From NCBI RefSeq assembly GCF_910592395.1, contig NC_088319.1, forward strand, positions 558,001 through 622,000: DNA of 64,000 nt. Direction: 5' to 3'. The translations under genes and the position numbers were made by a program. Source of the stretch: Lineus longissimus (taxonomy: Eukaryota > Nemertea > Pilidiophora > Heteronemertea > Lineidae). A model generated the notes under the pieces. It did not search any database. It saw only the letters and a program-made list of their open reading frames with translations, and was not told the DNA's origin. Below are positions 11,013 to 22,839 of the stretch, in pieces (position 1 is the first letter of the stretch; each line of letters starts with the position of its first letter).

Positions 11013-13510
11013 TTATCCCTCATAGAATCGTGGTAACTTGTCTCCTAATATTGTGCTCCTTTCAACGCCATCTTTTGTTATTGCGGCTAACCGAATCACA
11101 CCGCCGCTAGAGCCGTCACGACACATCGCAAGGGCGAGACCTGAAAGAGAGTTGGGAGATGAGAAACAGCTTGAGACAGTCAAATTCAAAGTAAACGACG
11201 ACTGGGCTTTATGCAGCTGTCAATGGGAATCCTGTACCCCTCTGGCCAGGGGTCACCACTAATTAAGAGTCGAATTCTGAGAGAACAGTTTTTTCAGTTA
11301 TGCTCAGTCAAGATGGGAACCCAATACAGTACTCGTCTTGGGTTAAGAGAAGCAACGTGACGTTAGGTGTCTTGCTCAAGGACTCAAAGATGCAACAGCG
11401 GTGGTCCGTCCTAGAGTCGAACCAACCCCTGCATTGGAGCCCAGAGGTCTGACCGTTATGCTAATGACCTCCCAAAATACTGTGATATATATGAAAAGTT
11501 TCATATTCGAATAAAGAGGGGACACCATCTTACCATCTGCAACAAATTTTTTACATTCCTCCTTGGACATGTTCTCCTTGTAGTTAGCGTCCACCCATCC
11601 CCAGATGTAAGTGCTGCCTGATCCACCACAGGCGAAAGGCTGCTTCACTAACATACCGCCAAGAGGCACGGAGTATACCTGAAACCAGGAGCAAGGAAAC
11701 GTCAACACATTATTGTTTGATACTACAGTAGAACCTCTCTATTAAGGACACCCTTGGGACTGAAAAGTACTGTCCTTAATAGAGAGGTGTCCTGATTAGA
11801 GAGGTAAAATTGAATGGTAACAACCAATTTGGGACCAAAACCAGTGTCCTTAATAGAGAGGGTGTCCTTATTAGAGAGGTGTCCGCTAAGGGAGGTTCTA
11901 CTGTATCTGTTTCAATCCATTGGGCATTTGCAATTCAACGTGAACCGAGTGCCAAATTTATGCGTCCCATTTTAGGGATTTCTATCTTCTCCTCAACTTG
12001 GCTCTGATGTAGCAATAAGGCTGCAGGAAGTGTGTGACCACTCTTACACACTAGACTAGAACTAATAATGGAGACCGATTTTATTTTGATCCATGCTAGT
12101 TGCCATCTTATACCTGTCCTCCATTTTTCTCATCCCAGCCTCCGACGATGATACCAGCCATCAGTCTGTCCCTGTAGCCATAACACAGCTCTTGAAACAC
12201 GTGTGCTGCCGTCTTCACTGAGGGCTCTTCACCAATTTCCATCCTGAAAGAAATCGACACAATTGTCGTAGTACCACAGGTAACACAAATAGACGGATTC
12301 ACCAAGTAAAATGCACCCACTGTGTGGTGTGGATGGAGGAGTGGAGATTTGAATGAAGTGTTTGCCGATCATGATTGATTTGAATGACAGCAACACACCA
12401 CGTGAAAAACACACTTCTTGGAAGAAACAGCCAGCACTGTGAATAACTTTCGACTTACTTATGGAAGTTGAGTTGATACTTGACGATGTCTGAGATGGCC
12501 TGAGTATCAGCCGCAGATCCTGAGCGACAGCAGAAGATGTAGTCGGTGACAGGCGTGAGCTTGTCTGTGATACGATTGGCGATGTACGACCTAAAAGAAT
12601 AAAAGTTGAAGTCGGTTTATTTTTCAATTTTTTTCATCATTTGAAACTTAAGTTATGTGCTTAATTCTACAGAGTGTTGTGCTTGGAGTCGTCCAGTTTA
12701 AGTCAATTCCACAGTGGGGAGAGATGCTGTGACTTGTCTTGAGTTCCTCCACACTGGCCAAGAAATGAGTATCGGTCAGAAAGATTAAGTGACCTAAAAA
12801 CCACCCAATGTTTTGCGATCCAGGCTGTAAACTCTCAGTCAAAGGACACAGTGTCAGTCATCAGTGGGGAATACTGGAAGAATGAGAACACCTACTCACC
12901 CAGTGGTGGTCCTGGAATCTGCTCCCACCACGACACCACCATCGAAAGCTACTGCAAAGATGGACGTCTGAAAAACAAACTTGATCTTAAAAGACTACCG
13001 CGAAGCAGCCATTGCGCAGCTCACACAGGTACTGGAGTCACTGATATCACCCTGTGTATTGGGGTATTGCACATACCTACTTCTAGGCTAAACTTTAGAA
13101 TCCCCATCGGAAATGACGTAACTTTGATCGCATTCAACTATAAATCCATTGAACAGTGATGCTTGGTTAGTCAACCGATGACCTTTTTTTGAGGTGTGAT
13201 CGGGGATTGTAAACTCGTTCCGACTTCTGGTATTAAAAAAAGCCAGGGACCGTGTAACTGTAGCCTACATTATACATTTCGTACACAGTGACAATGCATT
13301 TTCCTGCCGCCGGTCATCAACATACGCAAAGGAAAGGGAAAACCTCAACAAAGGAGCAATGCACATCGCAAAAGTAGGAAATTTAGGTCGGCTGAAACTT
13401 ACTCCAGTACTCTCTTCCTCTGCCATCCAGTCGGGGACAATATTATTGGCATTTTGAGCCAGTTTTCTTTCAGTCAAATGGGAAGAATTCGCAAACATGG
13501 TAGCCGCCAT
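11013..13510 (-). CDS. PSMB6: Proteasome 20S subunit beta type-6 (beta1, caspase-like), six exons
   Basis: Minus-strand exons are 13510-13403, 12967-12900, 12590-12459, 12243-12114, 11678-11534 and 11140-11013. Phases join to 236 residues (human PSMB6 is 239). This is the catalytic beta1 subunit of the 20S core, which cleaves after acidic residues. Exon 1 encodes the 36-residue propeptide ending STG, and exon 2 begins with the catalytic Thr (T37, mature Thr1). D53 (mature D17), K69 (mature K33) and the specificity residue R81 (mature R45, in [14 protein letters not shown]) are all present, so activity is expected. Other family blocks are LMAGII-x-[22 protein letters not shown] and [11 protein letters not shown]. 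The last exon is easy to miss because it is short and has a longer antisense frame opposite it. It starts after CTCTTTCAG at 11141 and ends in the ILGDKLPRF tail. The exon 5/6 junction codes Gly where human has Ala. Intron 4 carries a MITE and intron 5 a SINE-like piece. Confidence 0.94.
11371..11475 (-). mobile_element. tRNA-derived SINE fragment in PSMB6 intron 5
   Basis: On the minus strand a tRNA-like pol III promoter outline is visible: an A-box-like stretch near 11465-11450, then a B-box-like GGTTCGACTC at about 11420-11411, then a tail. The same layout (plus-strand order 'cttgctcaaggac...agtcgaac...ttatgc') recurs at 49625-49750. It is degenerate and does not fold as a tRNA. Confidence 0.5.
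11724..11905. mobile_element. TA-flanked MITE in PSMB6 intron 4
   Basis: The ends are TACAGTAGAACCTC and its inverse GAGGTTCTACTGTA, giving a TA target duplication and terminal inverted repeats. The interior repeats the 'ctattaaggacacc / ggtgtccttaatagagagg' pattern several times in both orientations. About 180 bp, no coding capacity. The TIR and TA duplication fit the Tc1/mariner (pogo-like) superfamily. Confidence 0.85.
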
Positions 13511-14325
13511 CTTGCAAGCAAACTGTGGTGTTAAAGCGATAGGTGGCAGCAGGTCCTGGAGAAGATTTTTAGCGCGTTCGACTTGGTAAGCACCGGATCT
13601 CGGGCTTTGAAGCGCATGCCCAGTATGAATCGAGCCCGAACGCTCTCGCGCCAGGCCCGAGTAACTTTAGGGTAAAGCAGCGGGTCACGCACCTGTATTA
13701 AACCAATCAGCACGCGTTGTTCAATTTGAGATCAATGCGTGGTCTCACTATACAGTTGAATGGTATTTTCCATTAAGGATATAATTTTTCTAAAATTGAG
13801 AATAAGGCGTTTAACATGAAGAAAATAATGAAGTTTCAGTCTAGTCGGCTTACTTTTGTGGTTTTGAGGCTCCATTTAACCGTCGTGGTGAAAAAGCTGA
13901 CTCGCAGGTTAAAAAGCCGTAACCCCCACCCCCCTAATTTCAGACCCCCCCAAACCCCGAAATTATCATGCATAACGTAGCCTACAACGAAAATTTCATG
14001 GTTTGACAGGCTAGGATAGGTCTATTTAGCTTTGAAAGCGTTCCTCCCAGATAATACGTCTCGTAATAAGCTATGAGCATGTAGAGAGTACTGTTTTAAA
14101 GGGAAAACGGCTTAAAACTTTATTACAGGTACCTGGCCAGCATAAAAAAGAATGACGAGACTACGAAAGCCCAGAAGGCTCATTCAATATTAAAAAGTCA
14201 GAATTAAATCGCGACTTCAATGCTGAACCGTTGGCTTCAATATTGAAGTTAGATATTTTTGAATAAGAAAACATCAACCATACATTAACAAACGTACGAA
14301 GAAATTACTTCACCGCACCCCAGTG

Positions 14326-14523
14326 CCGGTGTAATGTTTTTGAGTGTTTCCCCTCATTGTTTGGGAACGCTCAAAAATGGATTGACAAGTTTTGTTTGGG
14401 AACGCTCAAAAATAGATTGACAAGTTTTCCTGTGTATCCCCCTCTTGAAAAGTCGTGGTCTCTCTAGCTGCCTATTGTTTGGAAACACTGACACATGGGA
14501 AACAACCACAGATGTTACACCGG
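14326..14523 (+). mobile_element. CCGGTGTAA MITE, copy 1, with internal duplication
   Basis: Begins CCGGTGTAATG and ends TGTTACACCGG, a terminal inverted repeat. It closely matches the copy at 43644-43823. It differs by a tandem duplication of an internal segment of about 37 bp ('ttgtttgggaacgctcaaaa...ttgacaagtttt') and by lacking a short 'tgtttttgag' stretch. No coding capacity. Confidence 0.85.
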
Positions 14524-16284
14524 AATTAAAAAATCTTGACACTAGAGGCGCTGATTTCGTTCCTTACAACGCCTCTGGTTCCGGAGCTATAAAAAGGAGA
14601 AGTACATATAAATTAAGTACATCAATGACACAGACAATGCACAAAATAGGCCTATATAATACATAATGCAAATACATAATGCCAATACCATTAGGGCCTA
14701 CGGGGCGAGTTTGTTGAAAGGGGTTATTTCCACGACTGCCGTGGACCGAACAGCGAAAATGACATTGCGTCCACGACATTTTTTTGTTGGTCTGTGAACG
14801 TGTCCGTGGCATACGGCATACGGTATACCTTACAAATCTCACTTCTAGATAGGGAAAATGAACGATATTTTCAAATAACCACTTTGTTTTTCTGAAAACT
14901 TTGCCAGAGGACGACTTTGACCCACTGATCCTTAGGAATACCGTCTTTTTTTATCTATTTTCTTTGCAATTATGAGCTGAGAATAAAAAATTTCTTTAGC
15001 AGAGATGAACTGGATGTGCACAAACCACGGTCCAAGAAAAAATTCGTCGCTTTTCAGCCGACGTGACCCAGGCTCCTGCTCTATTTATCAAACCACTGAC
15101 CTGATCGGGTCATGCTGTATTCATATGTCGAACAAAGTAGCTTTGAAAACTGCTCTTTCTGGTGTAAAATGGTGTCTTCTTCAAGGTAGACTGCACGGAA
15201 TGAATTGTCCTTCATCTCCGTTGGTAACTGAACGAAATCATCAAAACAGCGACACAGAATCACAATAGAGGTCCAGCGCTTCTGTTATGAAAGATGAGCG
15301 ATGGCTTTTGATAACTATGTCATGTCATTTGTGAAGGAGTTGAAGTTTCCATAGGTTTGAATGGGAGCTTTTTAAAACTGCTGCATAAATCTCAATGGAG
15401 AGACGCGTGTAGTTTACTACCGGGTTCCCACCTTGATCAGAATTAATATTTCGAAATTTTGCAAATTAATTCTAAGAGTGCAGAATCTTGTTAGCTTAAT
15501 TCCACATGAGGTATACATACAAAATGGTTCGTTTGCAAAAAAACGGAAGAGTGTTGGTAGGTGTTGCATAATACGTCACTCATGATTTTTGGAGATCGTT
15601 TTTAAAACTGATATGGGGCACCAGGTCACCATGGGCGACAGTTCTCTAGACCAGTGTCCTCACAAGGTCAGACGCAAGCGCGGCGTTCCTCAATTGAATC
15701 TTGGTTGTCAATAGAGGAGGACTAGATGCTGCATCTTTTGCCACAAAGACGCTGTGGAACATACGATTTATGAAGAACCCGACTTACTTCATAAGTAGAT
15801 GGATACAGGTACAGAATTATCACGGAAGTTTCTACCGAATGATATAAGCGATGTTTGGAGCACTTTTTCCCTTGGGTCGATGGTAGGGTAAGTCAGTCAT
15901 CTGTTTAAATATGAATTACTGTGAAATCCCGTCCAAGGAGTCAATGATCAGGCAGATGAGGCCTGAGCACTGACCTCATAGAAAAGGATTTTTAGTGTAT
16001 CAACGCTTTTCCGGTTTTGGCGCATCTGTTTCACATAGGCCTATTACACGTATTACAGGCCTTTTTCTACAGGCGTCCCTCAGCCGGCTAAATGACGTCT
16101 ACACGGTACACGTATATGCCGTATATACTCTGGATTCTGTGATCTGTGATCGGTTGATCAGTTACTACGAAATCGAAACGAAAGGGACGTCATGACCGTC
16201 TGCACGTGCACGTGACACGTCAGTCAAACTAGTATCTACCCAAATTAAACACGTTGAAATGCATCGAGAGACCTTTTTCATTTT

Positions 16285-16370
16285 CAGGGTGGCCCAGAAA
16301 TATTTTCCCTCACACAATGGATACACAATAGCGTTCTATGGTGCAAGGGAAAAAATTCTAGGCCACCCTG
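16285..16370. mobile_element. 86-bp MITE with CAGGGTGGCC ends
   Basis: Starts CAGGGTGGCCCAGAA and ends TTCTAGGCCACCCTG, an inverted repeat that extends imperfectly through 'attttccct / agggaaaaaa'. The ends resemble those of small mariner-type MITEs. Only one copy was seen here. Confidence 0.75.
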
Positions 16371-16872
16371 TAGCTTAGATTGAATATAATCAGTCTTTGA
16401 TCAGAGTAACTAAAGCATGTATATTTTGTATTGCTGTTTTGCATGCACGGGTCATCTCTCTGAATTTCGAGTAGGGACTCGTTGGTCCATAGTGACTCGG
16501 TTTAGTGAAATTGACTTCAGTCATTTTGTCATACGAGTTTGTTCCAGAAAAGGATTTCTAAACAGTTGTCCAGCCATGCTTGAAGTTTCCAGCTCTACAT
16601 GTGGAACATTCTCAAAGCGACGCGACCTAATTTGAGTTATCGGAATGCCTTTTATCATCATCATTCAGCGTCTTCTGCTTAATGTTCTGTAATGTTTTGA
16701 AGTGTTCCATAAATTTCTTTGCTTTGGTCAGTGGGTATATTAGGGGCTTTCCTGAGCGCTGGGCAGAAACATCAAAAAGGTTTATCTGAATGGTGGAGCA
16801 ATAACAACGTTCGATGTACACTTTACGCCACACGAAATCACGTTACTGAACTTCAAGTTTCAAGACCTAATG

Positions 16873-17052
16873 CCGGTGTAACATCTGTGGTTGTTCCCCA
16901 TGTGTCAGTGTTTCCAAACAATAGGCAGCTAGAGAGACCACGACTTTTCAATAGGGGGGATACACAGAAAAACTTGTCAATCTATTTTTGAGCGTTCCCA
17001 AACAATGAGGGGAAACACTCAAAAACAGAAACACTCAAAAACATTACACCGG
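16873..17052 (-). mobile_element. CCGGTGTAA MITE, copy 2 (inverted)
   Basis: 180 bp, the reverse complement of the copy at 43644-43823 with very few differences, bounded by CCGGTGTAAC and TTACACCGG. It ends about 400 bp before the cyclase start codon. Confidence 0.88.
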
Positions 17053-17449
17053 TGAAACCTCTGCCCGAATTTCAGAGCAATCGATTTCCTAATGAACTTC
17101 ATTGGTCTGTGATAGATTATGAAATTATAACCGATGTAGGATACATGCCTCGTTGCACGTTGACGCCATTGCGGTATCACCCGATCAGTTGTTATTCGTC
17201 CTAGTCAGCGAGAAGCTGGTCCTGGACGTGGGTTTAGAAGATATGTGCTTGATTAATCCTGTCCATTTCATGGACTTTCTTTGCAGGCAATGGAGTGACG
17301 TCATATACGTGTTAACGAACCAGATACATCCCACCGCACGTGAGGGTATGCCAGTAATCCAAAGAAAAATCCTACGCTTTGCAGAAGAAAGTACAATTTG
17401 TAATTTATAGTGTGTAATTGAATATAACAACAATACATCCGTAAAGGGA

Positions 17450-20400
17450 ATGAACATCTACCGAGCGATGACGAGGCTCTGCAGGAAAAGCTACACCTTG
17501 GCGCCGACAGAGGGCAGCACAAACAGCTTCACGGCTTTAAAAACAGGTTGCTGTGGCGCAAATTCTTTGACCGTTAGGGGGCGCCGAATACAAATGATTC
17601 AGACTCTAGTGATGGTCTTCGTACCAATTTTAGCATTGGCAATTTACGCGTCTGATAATTTAGCTAGCGTTGTTATGACTCTTGACGAACTTTTTGACAT
17701 TAAAAGGCAAGTTGCGTCTGTTCAGGCTATGGGTGGCCTCGTTCATGCAATTCAGCTGGAAAGGGCCGAGTCAGCTCTCTACCTCATTTGCGAGGACGAG
17801 GACGTTTTATACACTTTGACAAACCAGTACAGTCTCACCGACAAAAGGCTCATGCTGACAAAAACGTGGCCGACTTTCGACCTCAATACAAACTCTCTCC
17901 AAATCAACAAAACAAAAGAGGATCTTTTGCATGTTTTACAAACTTTCAGAAACGGGACTATAGCAAGAAATGGCACCCATAGCGTTTCGGACGAAGTTCA
18001 GTTCTACACTGAAGTGAACGCCATTTTGATTGATTTTCTTGGCGGCGAGGTTGGAAAGACTGTTCACCGCTCGCTCTGGCAGTTAATGCTGGCGTATAAG
18101 TACATCATTAGGTTCAAAGAGAGTTTCGGGGTGAAAGTTGCGATTGGAATAGACTTCTACGGCAGGGGCAACCTTACGCAAGATGAACAGCAAATATTCA
18201 CAGAAAACTTCGCATTGGCCGAAGATCACATCATAGCGTTTCAAAAGTTCGCTCCATTCACAGACGCCCTCTATCGACACAAAATGAAAATTAATAAAGA
18301 TCTGGTCACAACGGTTGAAACGTCAATGCAGACCGTTCTAAACTCAGGGAAAATAAACGCAAGCAAACAAAATGCTTTGTCGTTTTTTCGAGACTGCCAG
18401 TCGTACTTGGATATCTTTCGCACATTCAAGATTGATTTAAAGGACGAAATTATTCGTCAAATAGATTCGGAAATCTTCGCGGCAGATTTGAATGTTTTGG
18501 CGGGAATTTTATCATTTGTGGTGATTTTGGTAATCTCGCCTGTTCTGGTGACGTTAGTATGCAGGACAATTCAAACAATGCAAGCCGTCACGACGGAAAT
18601 TTCAAAAAAGTCACAAGAACTGGCGGAAGAAAAGCTCAGGTCGGATAACCTCCTTGATCAGATGCTTCCGCGGACTATTTCCGAGCAGCTTAAGAAAAAC
18701 ATCCCTGTCGAAGCGGAGTATTTTGATTCTGTGACGGTTTACTTCAGCGACATTGTCAAATTCACTGAAATCTCTGCAAGTAGTACCCCGATGGAAGTGG
18801 TGAACTTTCTGAATGCGCTGTATGTATTCTTTGACGAACAGATTGGAAACTATAATGTTTATAAAGTTGAGACAATCGGGGATGCGTATATGGTCGCAGG
18901 GGGCGTCCCGGAACGTAACGGACGGCAGCACGTGAACGAGATTGCCATGATGGCGCTAGATATCATTGGAGAGATTGAACAGTTCCGGATTCCGCATATG
19001 CCCGATGAGAAACTCAAATTAAGGGTCGGCATTCACACAGGTGAGTTCCACCATTTCACATGTATGTCTCTGCGCTGTTCAAAGGCGTTCTTCATTATAG
19101 GTAAGTTATGCGGGTAAAACACTTAGGCCCGAAAACGCCAATTTGAACGCCTATCCCATTGTTCGATCTCAAACAATGGGATAGGCGTTCGTTTTGACAT
19201 TTCGGGGATCTGCAAAACGAGCAGTCCCCAGATTCCGTGTACCGCTGCACGTATCCGACAATGGTGTTGAGGCACCTTTTCGGGTGTACTGATGCGGAAT
19301 GACCCAGCCCGGAATTAGGTCATCATTGGAGTCGGAAGACGACCCTCAACAAAAGACATGTCAAATAGATGTCTCATATACATCATCTTGTGATGTCTGC
19401 TTCTGACGACTATTTCGTCAGACGGACACTATTTTGCAAATCTCCTTTTCAGGGTCATGCGTAGCAGGAGTGGTTGGCATCAAAATGCCCAGGTATTGTC
19501 TGTTCGGCGATACAGTGAACACGGCCTCAAGAATGGAAACTTCTAGCCGGCGTAAGTATGAACGACATCAAATACAGAAGTACAGATCCACTGAGTATGA
19601 GGAGATAGTTTTCTCAGGTGGATGTGGCTGTCTTTGGTGGGCACCACCGGCTAGCGCGGATTTGGTCCGCGGGGGGGGGGGGTTTCCTGGCGCATGCAGA
19701 GCGACAAATTCAAATTATCTTATTGACTTCAAACATGCCCTATTGGGCTACAGAGCAACGGAATCTGAATTTTGTAAAGGAAAATGATCAATAAAAAGGA
19801 CAGAATAAAGTTGTCATGTCAAATCGAATCAGAATCTCGTTACCATCCACATCATGGCGGATGTAAGAACAGACGAAAGTCTTCGTTCGCAGACCTAATC
19901 TGAAATATAATCTGAAATATCATTCACTTTCAGCGCAGAGCATCCATATCAGTGATGAAATGAAGCAAGCCCTTGATAGTTTCGACAAGTACGTCACCCA
20001 GCCTAGGGGGCGCATTGAAATAAAGGTACATGCGACCACTTTACTGTTAACTTCCCCCGCATTGGTTCGTTTTAAGGCTCGACCATTCACCACTTAACTG
20101 CTAACTTCCCCCGCATTGGTTCGTTTTAAGGCTCGACCACTCACCACTTTACTGCTAACTTCCCCCGCATTGGTTCGTTTTAAGACTCGACCATTCACCA
20201 CTTTACTGCTAACTTCCCCCGCATTGGTTCGTTTTAAGGCTCGACCATTCACCACTTTACTGCTAACTTCCCCCGCATTGGTTCGTTTTAAGGCTCGACC
20301 ATTCACCACTTTACTGCTGCAGGAATTCGAAACTTCCAATCACAGACACGTGAAAATATGAGTTCGATATAGTCCCGCAATTGACTGACAATCAGTGTTT

Positions 20401-20626
20401 TTTGGACACTAAGTTTTCTATAATTGCCACTCTATTTATACTCGCCTGTGACGTTCAACCTTGACCTTTCTTTCAGGGCAAGGGCGTGATGAAGACGTAT
20501 TGGCTGAGGGGCCTGAAGGGGGAGCCCAAGCTACTGAACAACAGTATTTCAGACGATATGCCCGCGGATGGACGGAACTGTGACTCGCTCCTGTCTGCGG
20601 ATGATATTGTCTTTCATGGCCATTAG
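17450..20626 (+). CDS. NIT-domain membrane guanylate cyclase, four exons
   Basis: Exons 17450-19040, 19453-19551, 19934-20025 and 20477-20626 join in phase to 643 residues. The protein should convert GTP to cGMP at a membrane. The order is a cytosolic N-terminus (about 48 residues), TM1 (about 49-66), an extracytosolic alpha-helical NIT (nitrate/nitrite-sensing type) region (about 90-335) with N-glycosylation sequons near 153, 168 and 174, TM2 (about 349-371), a charged signalling helix (about 382-408) and a class III cyclase domain (about 425-600). Both metal aspartates are seen (D434 in FSDI, D478 in IGDAYM). So are the guanine-selecting E474 (VETIGD) and C546 (RYCLFGD), and N553 and R557 of VNTASRM, so it should be an active guanylate cyclase. 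There is no kinase-homology domain, unlike peptide-receptor cyclases. NIT cyclases have been studied in annelids (Platynereis), where I recall a link to nitric oxide feedback in photoreceptors. The ligand here is unknown. Intron 1 carries a hairpin repeat and intron 3 a 54-bp tandem array. No clear poly(A) signal was found close after the stop. Confidence 0.92.
19127..19206. mobile_element. Hairpin MITE in cyclase intron 1
   Basis: Near-perfect inverted repeat: 'gaacgcctatcccattgtt' pairs with 'aacaatgggataggcgttc' across a short loop, with flanking gaaaacg/cgttttg extending the stem. A related longer hairpin with the same 'tatcccattgttc' core is at 35516-35652. Confidence 0.75.
20040..20315. 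repeat. 54-bp tandem repeat, about five copies, in cyclase intron 3
   Basis: The unit includes CTAACTTCCCCCGCATTGG and GTTCGTTTTAAGGCTCGACC followed by 'attcaccactttactg'. Copies differ by one or two bases. Since 54 is divisible by 3, both strands read as repeated 18-residue frames. These are artefacts: the array lies wholly inside an intron bounded by good splice sites. Confidence 0.93.
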
Positions 20627-20758
20627 GAAAAACCGGAACTGAACGGAACCAAATTCAAAGGTGCAAAAAGCAAGAAAGGATGATTCCCTTGCTAACCGCC
20701 AAGTTTCGGCGCCACAGTGATTTGACCTGGGTGGTTATTTTGACGTAAGTTGAGTCCA

Positions 20759-20976
20759 GGGCTCGGTTGTTCAAAACAAGGTTTTGTCACTAAGCTAACG
20801 TTAGCTTAACTTGGCGTTAAGTCTAAAGGCTTAACTGAAGGAGATAACGCCTAGTTGAAAGTCTAAAGGCTTAACTGAAGGAGATAACGCCTAGTTGAAA
20901 GTCTAAAGGCTTAACTGAAGGAGATAACGCCAAGATGAGTTAAGTTACTAAATTTGCTTTGAACAACCAGGCCGAG
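20759..20976. mobile_element. MITE with GTTGTTC/GAACAAC ends and a 40-bp triplication
   Basis: The ends 'ctcggttgttcaaaaca' and 'tttgaacaaccaggccgag' are inverted. Inside, a 40-bp unit (GTCTAAAGGCTTAACTGAAG plus 'gagataacgcctagttgaaa') occurs three times at 20821-20940. A relative without the triplication is at 44224-44371, and a decayed one lies near 35750-35893. Confidence 0.75.
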
Positions 20977-21289
20977 TTCTCAAGCCACGGGATTTAACCC
21001 CTGGCAGCAACCTCTGTTTCGAGCTACCTACATGTCACTCAGGAACACGAAATGCTCGGAGTTCTTGATTTTGAAAAAGAATCTAATTAAGAACTCGGAC
21101 GATGTCTAATTCTTTCGGAGACGGTGGTGGAGCCGGTAGAAGCCAGGTAGGCCTTTAACAATAGACCAGCCCGAACTTTTGTGACTGGTAAAGCAGTGCA
21201 CGTCACTCCTCTCAACTGATTTCGAGTCTATTGTGGCCTATCAATGGTTAATTTATTCGATCTGGCATCGTGATGATATCTGACAATCG

Positions 21290-22330
21290 GAGTTGAGGGA
21301 AGTTTGGACTGTCGTTTTTCAAAATATTGTCACTTACGGTGAGAGAGTTTTCAGACCATCACAGCCAAACCAAATCGGACCTGGTTACTCCACTGCCTTG
21401 TCGAGCACGGTGAGAGAGTTGAGACAGGAACAACCAGACCGACTTGGATCTGGCGGAGCCACTATCTTGTCACTCACGGTAAGAGAGACGGAACAGCCAC
21501 AACAAGACCAAAATTATAGGACTTGGCGGCGCCACTATCTTGTCTCTCACGGTGAGTGAGTTGAGACAGTCACAAACAGCAAGCCGATTCGAACCTGGTT
21601 GTGTCTGCCTCAACTCCCCTGCCGGTCAAGATTGTGGCGTCGCCATGTCCAATTCGGTCTGGCTGTGTCTGTGTCAAATTTAAAAAGTAAGTGACGATGG
21701 CGCTGGTTGTGACTGCCTCAACTCTCTCACCGCCGGACGGTGGCGCTGGTTGTGTCTATTCCAACTCCCTCACTGGCGTGTGGCAAGAAAGCAGCCTGGT
21801 CCGATTCGATCTGGCTGTGACTGTTGTATTTCTTAGACTGTGTTGGCAGTGCGGTGGAGCAGCCAGGCCCATTCACTCTGGTTGTTACTGTCTGACCTGC
21901 CCCACCGTGGCGCAATCGTGGTGAGAGAGTACCACATTTATACCAAATTCGGTCTGGCTTCCCCAGCTCAAATTCCATCTCCTGTCTCTCAACATCGTGG
22001 TGGAGCCGCCAGGCCAAATTTGGTCTTGTTGTGACTGTCTCATCTCTTTTTGTGCCGGTAAGACGGTATGGTAACCAGGCTTGAATTCGTCCGTTAAAAC
22101 TGACTACCTCTCTCTGCCTGTGTACATGGTTGGGGGACTTGGTCAAAATCGGACTTGTTGTGACTGTCTCATCTCTTTCTCGTGTCGATACGTTGGTACA
22201 ACCAGGCCCTATTAGGGATGGTTTGTCTACATGTGTCGGTGTCACGCTGAAGCTGCGAGGGTCCATTTAGTCCGGTTGTGTCTCATCCCTCTCACCGTGT
22301 TGGCAAGACGGTGGAGCTTCAAGGTTGTGC
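21290..22330. repeat. Diverged tandem array of about 70-bp units with an orientation switch
   Basis: From 21338 each unit starts GGTGAGAGAGTTGAGACAG-like, then 'accagaccnaattnggacctgg', and recurs every 70-72 bp. After about 21600 the same words appear as reverse complement ('ctcaactctctcaccg', 'aattcggtctggttgtgactg') with longer, less regular spacing. The array is therefore two halves in opposite orientation. A 179-codon minus-strand frame inside it is made of repeat units and is not a gene. Confidence 0.75.
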
Positions 22331-22839
22331 AGCTATGAATGAAACTTTAGCTGACAAATACTGCGGAATGTTTGGCGCCTGACGGGATCTACATTGATGG
22401 TATGGTTTCAATTGTTCGATACAATACATGCTATAGTGATGATATTCTTGAAATAAAGATCAAGTTGAGGTCTGTGCCGCAAGAGACCACACACAATTCA
22501 AACATGAAATAACAACCAGTCTACTTTGCGTCATCCGTTACTAATCTAACTCAGTCGTTAATGAGAGTCGAAATGCGAAATATGGCCGAAAAGCTGAGTG
22601 ACAAGAAGGGGTCACATTTTATCGACAAGGCGACTACTAAGGTGAATATAGACAACCCATGGTTTTCTTACACGATGAATAAGTAATGAACTCGTTCATT
22701 ATTCATATTCATTTATTCGTCGGTTAATTGTAGGCGGTAGCATTCCATCCGTATGTCTACTACCCCCCCCCCCCCCCTCCCCCGTCTATTGTCAAGACTG
22801 TTCCATCATGTAATTCAGTTATATATTTGTTTAAAGCCA

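Larger units (their letters stand above)
13511..17449. other. Intergenic region between PSMB6 and the guanylate cyclase
   Basis: About 3.9 kb with no recognised gene. It contains the PSMB6 promoter side, two oppositely oriented copies of the CCGGTGTAA MITE (14326 and 16873) and a small CAGGGTGGCC MITE (16285). Short open frames have no domain, signal or splice context. The PSMB6 start lies about 3.9 kb from the cyclase start, so the two genes are divergent but probably independently promoted. Confidence 0.5.

Noticed and set aside
10613-11110. 165-codon plus-strand frame
   Set aside because: It overlaps the last PSMB6 exon in antisense and shows no domain or signal.
20094-20361. Repeated open frames on both strands
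   Set aside because: They are translations of the 54-bp array, which lies inside an intron of the guanylate cyclase.
21727-22266. 179-codon minus-strand frame
   Set aside because: It is built from diverged repeat units with no family motif.
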